Source: CAWFNW01 sp963817405 (lineage in GTDB: Bacteria; Actinomycetota; Coriobacteriia; Anaerosomatales; Anaerosomataceae). Taken from it: a stretch of DNA of 64,000 nt. A model generated the notes under the pieces. That model was not told where the DNA came from, did not search any database, and worked only from the letters and a program-made list of their open reading frames with translations. Both the position numbers and the translations under genes were made by a program. Location: positions 310,001 to 374,000 of the forward strand of contig CAWFNW010000002.1 of assembly GCA_963817405.1 (NCBI GenBank). The letters run 5' to 3'. Below, piece after piece: positions 60,660 through 64,000 of the stretch (positions are counted from its first letter, which is position 1; every line of letters starts with the position of its first letter).

Positions 60660-61946
60660 ATGAGCGACCAGGCGGTTGTCGACTACCACCCCATGTGGGA
60701 TGAGCTCGGGCTCGACCTTGAGAAGCACGACATGCTTCTCGGTGCCGTGGGCCAGATGTACGTGGACACCTACCTCTCACAGAACGACCGCCCGGCGGGC
60801 ATGGGCTATCTCGACTTCGTGATGAGTGAAGTCCACGGTCTCCGGATCAAGGAGTTGCATGACTTCCGGAAGGCGGGCGGCAAGGTCGTCGGCACCTTCT
60901 GTCTCTACGTGCCCGAGGAGATCGTTCGCGCGGCCGGCGGCTGGTGCGTGGGGCTGTGCGCCGGCGCCGAGTGGGCGTACGACGAGGTCGAGCGCATCCT
61001 CCCGCGCAACACCTGTTCGCTCATCAAGAGCTTCGTCGGCTTCAAGCTGACGAAGGTCTGCCCGTACATGGAGGAGGCCGACCTGATCATCGGCGAGACC
61101 ACGTGCGACGGGAAGAAGAAGGCCTACGAGCTCTTCGGCGAGATGCACAACGTGCACGTGATGGAGCTGCCGCACAAGAAGGACGCCAAGGACCTGGCGT
61201 TCTGGCGCGCCGAGATCGGCGAGTTCGTGACGAAGATCGAGGAGCTCACGGGCAAGAAGGTCACCGCCGAGTCGCTCCGGGCCTCCATCAAGGAGGTCAA
61301 CGACAAGCGCCGAGCGCTGCAGCGCATCGCGGCCGCTCGGGCAGCCTCGCCCGCACCCATCAGCGGCAAGGACGCGCTCTTGGCCACGCAGGTCGCCTTC
61401 TACGACGATGTGCCGCGCTTCACGCAGATGATGAACACGCTTGCCGACGAGCTGAATGACAGGGTCGGCGCGGGCGTCGGCGTGGCTCCTGCGGACGCCA
61501 AGCGCATCCTCATCACCGGCACGCCGATGGCGCTTCCCAACTGGAAGCTCCACGACATCATCGAGAAGTCGGGCGGCGTGGTGGTGGGCGAGGAGATGTG
61601 CACCGGTTCGCGTTACTACGAGAAGCTCGTCCCCGAGCGCGAGGACGCCACGGTCGAGGAGATGCTCGACGACATCGCCGCAAAGTACCTCGACATCAAC
61701 TGCGCGTGCTTCACGCCCAACAAGGGCCGCATCGACGATGTCATCCGCCTGGCGAAGGAGCTCAACGCCGACGGCGTCATCAACTACTCGCTGCAGTTCT
61801 GCGGCACCTACCAGATCGAGGCACACAGCGTTGAGAAGGCCGTCGAGGCGGCCGGGATTCCGGTCATGAAGATCGACACCGACTACTCGATGGAGGACGT
61901 GGGCCAGCTCTCCACCCGAGTCGAGGCGTTCCTCGAGATGATCTAG
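60660..61946 (+). CDS. 2-hydroxyacyl-CoA dehydratase-like protein, probable double-cubane cluster protein
   Basis: The protein has 428 residues; the ATG follows GGAGG. Its HgdB/BcrC-type fold is shown by VPEEIVRAAGGW, NTCSLIKSFVGFKL, VCPYMEEADLIIGETTCDGKKKAYE and a second Rossmann-like half with ILITGTPMALPNWKLHD and DGVINYSLQFCGTY. Cys are at 81, 96, 100, 119, 134 and 149, more than a simple dehydratase subunit needs for one [4Fe-4S]. The CS-LIKS, CP and TTCDGKKK set matches the stand-alone DCCP/YjiM group, in which an [8Fe-9S] double cubane was found. One subunit gene followed by one activase gene fits that group rather than a two-subunit dehydratase. The substrate is unknown. Confidence 0.82.
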   Translation: MSDQAVVDYHPMWDELGLDLEKHDMLLGAVGQMYVDTYLSQNDRPAGMGYLDFVMSEVHGLRIKELHDFRKAGGKVVGTFCLYVPEEIVRAAGGWCVGLCAGAEWAYDEVERILPRNTCSLIKSFVGFKLTKVCPYMEEADLIIGETTCDGKKKAYELFGEMHNVHVMELPHKKDAKDLAFWRAEIGEFVTKIEELTGKKVTAESLRASIKEVNDKRRALQRIAAARAASPAPISGKDALLATQVAFYDDVPRFTQMMNTLADELNDRVGAGVGVAPADAKRILITGTPMALPNWKLHDIIEKSGGVVVGEEMCTGSRYYEKLVPEREDATVEEMLDDIAAKYLDINCACFTPNKGRIDDVIRLAKELNADGVINYSLQFCGTYQIEAHSVEKAVEAAGIPVMKIDTDYSMEDVGQLSTRVEAFLEMI

Positions 61947-61962
61947 CGGAAGGCGTCTCGGC

Positions 61963-62706
61963 ATGAGGGTCCTTGGACTCGACATAGGCTCCCGCAGCGT
62001 CGATGCCGTGTGGCTCGAGGACGGCCGCATCACCGATGCGGTCGTCCTCGACACCGGCTTCGACCCGCAGGCGGTCGCTCGGTCGATCGTCGCCCGCAAC
62101 GGGCACGATGCCATCGTCGCCACCGGCTATGGCCGCCACGTCGCGCGCGAGGCGTTCGGCGCGGACATCGTGACGGAGATCAAGGCCTACGCGCTCGGGG
62201 CGCACGCGCTCTTCCCCCAAGCGGCCTCGGTGCTGGACATCGGCGGTCAGGACACCAAGGTGATCTCGCTCGGGCCGGCGGGCCGCGTCCTCGACTTCGA
62301 GATGAACGACAAGTGCGCCGCCGGGACGGGCAAGTTTCTGGAGGTCATGGCGCGCGCGCTCGGCTACGAGCTCTCTGATATGGCCGCGTCTGCGCTGGTT
62401 GCCAAGACGGGCATCGCTATCTCCAGCATGTGCACCGTGTTCGCGGAGAGCGAGGTCACCGGCCTCGTCCACCGCGGCGAAGACCTGGGGCGCGTCGCGC
62501 GCGGTCTGCACGAGTCGATCGCCAAGCGCACCCTCTCCTCGCTCAAGCGTGTGGGCGCAAGGGGGCCGCTCGTGTTCGCCGGCGGCGTCGCGATGAATGC
62601 GGCGATGGTGGCGCTCATCCGTGACGGCTTCGCGGGCGAGGTGCTGGTGCCCGAGCAGGCGCAGCTTGTGGGTGCGCACGGGGCGGCGCTCTCCGCGTTC
62701 GCGTAG
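61963..62706 (+). CDS. ATP-dependent activase/reductase of the BadF/HgdC (YjiL) family
   Basis: The protein has 247 residues. The ASKHA phosphate loop is LGLDIGSRSVDAV, the second is VLDIGGQDTKVIS, and the adenosine motif is FAGGVAMNAAMV. The two cluster-ligand Cys are C118 in NDKCAAGTGKF and C157 in SSMCTVFAESEV; a homodimer shares one [4Fe-4S]. It should use ATP hydrolysis to push low-potential electrons into the protein encoded 16 bases upstream. Confidence 0.93.
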   Translation: MRVLGLDIGSRSVDAVWLEDGRITDAVVLDTGFDPQAVARSIVARNGHDAIVATGYGRHVAREAFGADIVTEIKAYALGAHALFPQAASVLDIGGQDTKVISLGPAGRVLDFEMNDKCAAGTGKFLEVMARALGYELSDMAASALVAKTGIAISSMCTVFAESEVTGLVHRGEDLGRVARGLHESIAKRTLSSLKRVGARGPLVFAGGVAMNAAMVALIRDGFAGEVLVPEQAQLVGAHGAALSAFA

Positions 62707-62783
62707 GGGAGTAGCAGATGTCCCGGCCGCCTCGCGCCGGGCCCCCTGCGGGTATCATGGAGGCATCCGAGAGGAGTGCCCAC

Positions 62784-63959
62784 ATGACCCCCGATTCTCC
62801 CGCTCCGTTCCTGCCCGAACTCGAGCGGCTCCGGTCGCTCACCTGCGCGAAGTGGAACTGGTTCGATGCCGACGTCATCCCCGCGTGGGTGGCGGACATG
62901 GACCTTCCCCCGGTGCCGGCCGCGGTGGATGCCGTGCGCCAGCTCACGGAGCGCGGGGACTTCGGCTACAACTTCTCGGCGCACGGCTGCCTGCCTGATA
63001 CGTACGCCACGTGGGAGACGCGCCGCCACGGGTGGTCGCCCGATCCCGTACGAACGCGCCTGTTCTGCGACGTCCTGCAGGCCGTGGATGTGGCACTGTG
63101 GCTGCACACGAAGCCGGGCGATGGCGTCGTCATCTTCACGCCGGTCTACCCGCCGTTCTTCCCGGCGATCACGGGAGGCGACCGTCGCGTCATCGACTGC
63201 CCGCTCGACCCCGAGGGCTGGCGGCTCGACGCGCAGGTGCTGCGCGACACGGTCGACGAGTCCACCACGGCGATCCTCATGTGCAACCCCCACAATCCCA
63301 CCGGCCGCGCGTTCACTGCTCAGGAACTCACCGCGATCGCGCAGGTAGCGGAGGAACACGACCTTCTCGTGATCAGCGATGAGATCTGGGCCGACCTCGT
63401 CTACGCGCCTGCGAAGCACGTCCCGTTCGCCTCGCTTTCCGACGCTGCGGCTGCTCGCACGGTGACGATATCCGCGGCAAGCAAGGCTTTCAACCTCGCC
63501 GGTCTCCGCTGTGCGGTCGCTCATCTGGGGAGCGATGCCATGCTTGCGGCCTACGATGCCCTGCCGAGGCACCTGCTGGGCGGTCCCGGCTCGCCCGGCG
63601 CGGCAGCGACGCTCGCGGCATGGACGGACGGTGGGCCGTGGCTCGACGAGACCCGGGTGCATCTCGTGGCGATGCGCGATCACGCGCTCGCCCGGCTGGC
63701 GGCGGAGCTCCCCGAGGTGCGCGTCGTATCGCCCGAGGCGACCTACCTCATGTGGCTGGACTTCCGAGCGCTCGGGCTGGGCGACGACCCGGCGGCGTGG
63801 CTGCTGGAGCATGCCCGCGTGGGGCTTTCTGCAGGGCCTGACTTCGGGCCGCACGGGGCGGGCTTCGCTCGGCTCAACTTCGCGACCACCGAGGGGATCT
63901 TGGACGAGCTGCTCGACCGGATCGTGGCCGCTGTCAGGTCGGACTCACCGCGCGGGTGA
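62784..63959 (+). CDS. MalY/PatB-type PLP-dependent aminotransferase or C-S lyase
   Basis: The protein has 391 residues from the ATG at 62784 after GAGAGGAG; an ATG at 62757 has no such site. Fold-type I blocks are VIPAWVADMDLPPVPAAV (a MalY/PatB hallmark), FTPVYPPFF, NPHNPTGRAFTAQEL, ISDEIWADLVY and the PLP lysine in ISAASKAFNLAGLRCA. Members cleave cystathionine or cysteine conjugates, or transaminate. A TATCAT just upstream (about 62753-62758) may be its -10. Its 3' end overlaps the convergent gene at the right edge. Confidence 0.9.
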   Translation: MTPDSPAPFLPELERLRSLTCAKWNWFDADVIPAWVADMDLPPVPAAVDAVRQLTERGDFGYNFSAHGCLPDTYATWETRRHGWSPDPVRTRLFCDVLQAVDVALWLHTKPGDGVVIFTPVYPPFFPAITGGDRRVIDCPLDPEGWRLDAQVLRDTVDESTTAILMCNPHNPTGRAFTAQELTAIAQVAEEHDLLVISDEIWADLVYAPAKHVPFASLSDAAAARTVTISAASKAFNLAGLRCAVAHLGSDAMLAAYDALPRHLLGGPGSPGAAATLAAWTDGGPWLDETRVHLVAMRDHALARLAAELPEVRVVSPEATYLMWLDFRALGLGDDPAAWLLEHARVGLSAGPDFGPHGAGFARLNFATTEGILDELLDRIVAAVRSDSPRG

Positions 63960-64000
63960 CGCTCCGATCAGGATGACCCGGTCGCCAAGGCCGACCTCGA
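63945..64000 (-). CDS. C-terminal end of an unidentified protein (partial)
   Basis: The last 18 residues (EVGLGDRVILIGASPAR and stop) are readable on the minus strand; the rest lies beyond the window. G-D-x-V-x-L-I-G is common near the end of several enzyme families, so no assignment is made. Confidence 0.4.
   Translation of the reverse strand, partial: EVGLGDRVILIGASPAR

Overview
The window is 64 kb of uniformly GC-rich, densely packed DNA from a high-GC Gram-positive bacterium. Several features point to an anaerobic actinobacterium, most plausibly of the Coriobacteriia or a relative. These are a kinase, FHA, phosphatase and SEDS/PBP cluster in the order known from actinobacteria, an M-box riboswitch in front of a magnesium-type NRAMP gene, a SUF protein of the SufC/SufB type, a double-cubane-type dehydratase homologue with its activase, and larB-larC. 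The lineage is inferred from gene content; no rRNA or other phylogenetic marker is present.

Layout. 0-3.1 kb: a magnesium operon on the minus strand (M-box leader, MgtE-N/CBS membrane protein, NRAMP-related transporter). 3.2-4.1 kb: a HAD phosphatase. 4.2-11.1 kb: a polyphosphate island (CHAD protein, HTH/coiled-coil protein, CYTH, Ppx/GppA, PPK2, PPK1) with a 49-residue Cys protein. 11.2-13.4 kb: an acetyltransferase and a nitrate/sulfonate-type ABC ATPase and permease. 13.4-16.5 kb: two receiver proteins and a hybrid histidine kinase. 16.7 kb: tRNA-Arg(CCT). 16.9-28.3 kb: a phosphoribosyltransferase-fold gene, then a long minus-strand run (ABC exporter, membrane kinase, two FHA proteins, PP2C phosphatase, an FtsW/RodA-PBP fusion, PASTA kinase) that links cell-wall synthesis to Ser/Thr phosphorylation. 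29 kb: tRNA-Leu(CAG). 29.2-36 kb: an SDR, a rhomboid-like protein, a TPR-GGDEF protein, a radical SAM protein and several small orphans. 36-42.2 kb: a SufC-SufB fusion, a MutY-like glycosylase, LarC/LarB and prephenate dehydratase.

42.2-56.0 kb is the most unusual region. A lipoprotein gene diverges from three very large exported-type genes. The first product is a 1467-residue protein with a Tat-like signal. The second is about 1450 residues, with no function I recognise. The third is a Sec-exported protein built of eleven repeats of about 92 residues, then an Ig-like domain and two related C-terminal beta modules. The second and third genes are interrupted by at least ten single-base frame changes between 48.5 and 53.2 kb. 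Several compensate each other, so either local sequence errors or recent decay is likely. All other genes in the window are intact.

56.0-64.0 kb holds a double-GNAT protein, an ABC exporter with two paralogous permeases, a YihY/BrkB-type membrane protein, a probable double-cubane cluster protein with its ATP-dependent reductase, a MalY/PatB-type PLP enzyme and the 3' end of one more gene. Where a well-placed ribosome binding site decided between start codons, the chosen start and the reason are given.
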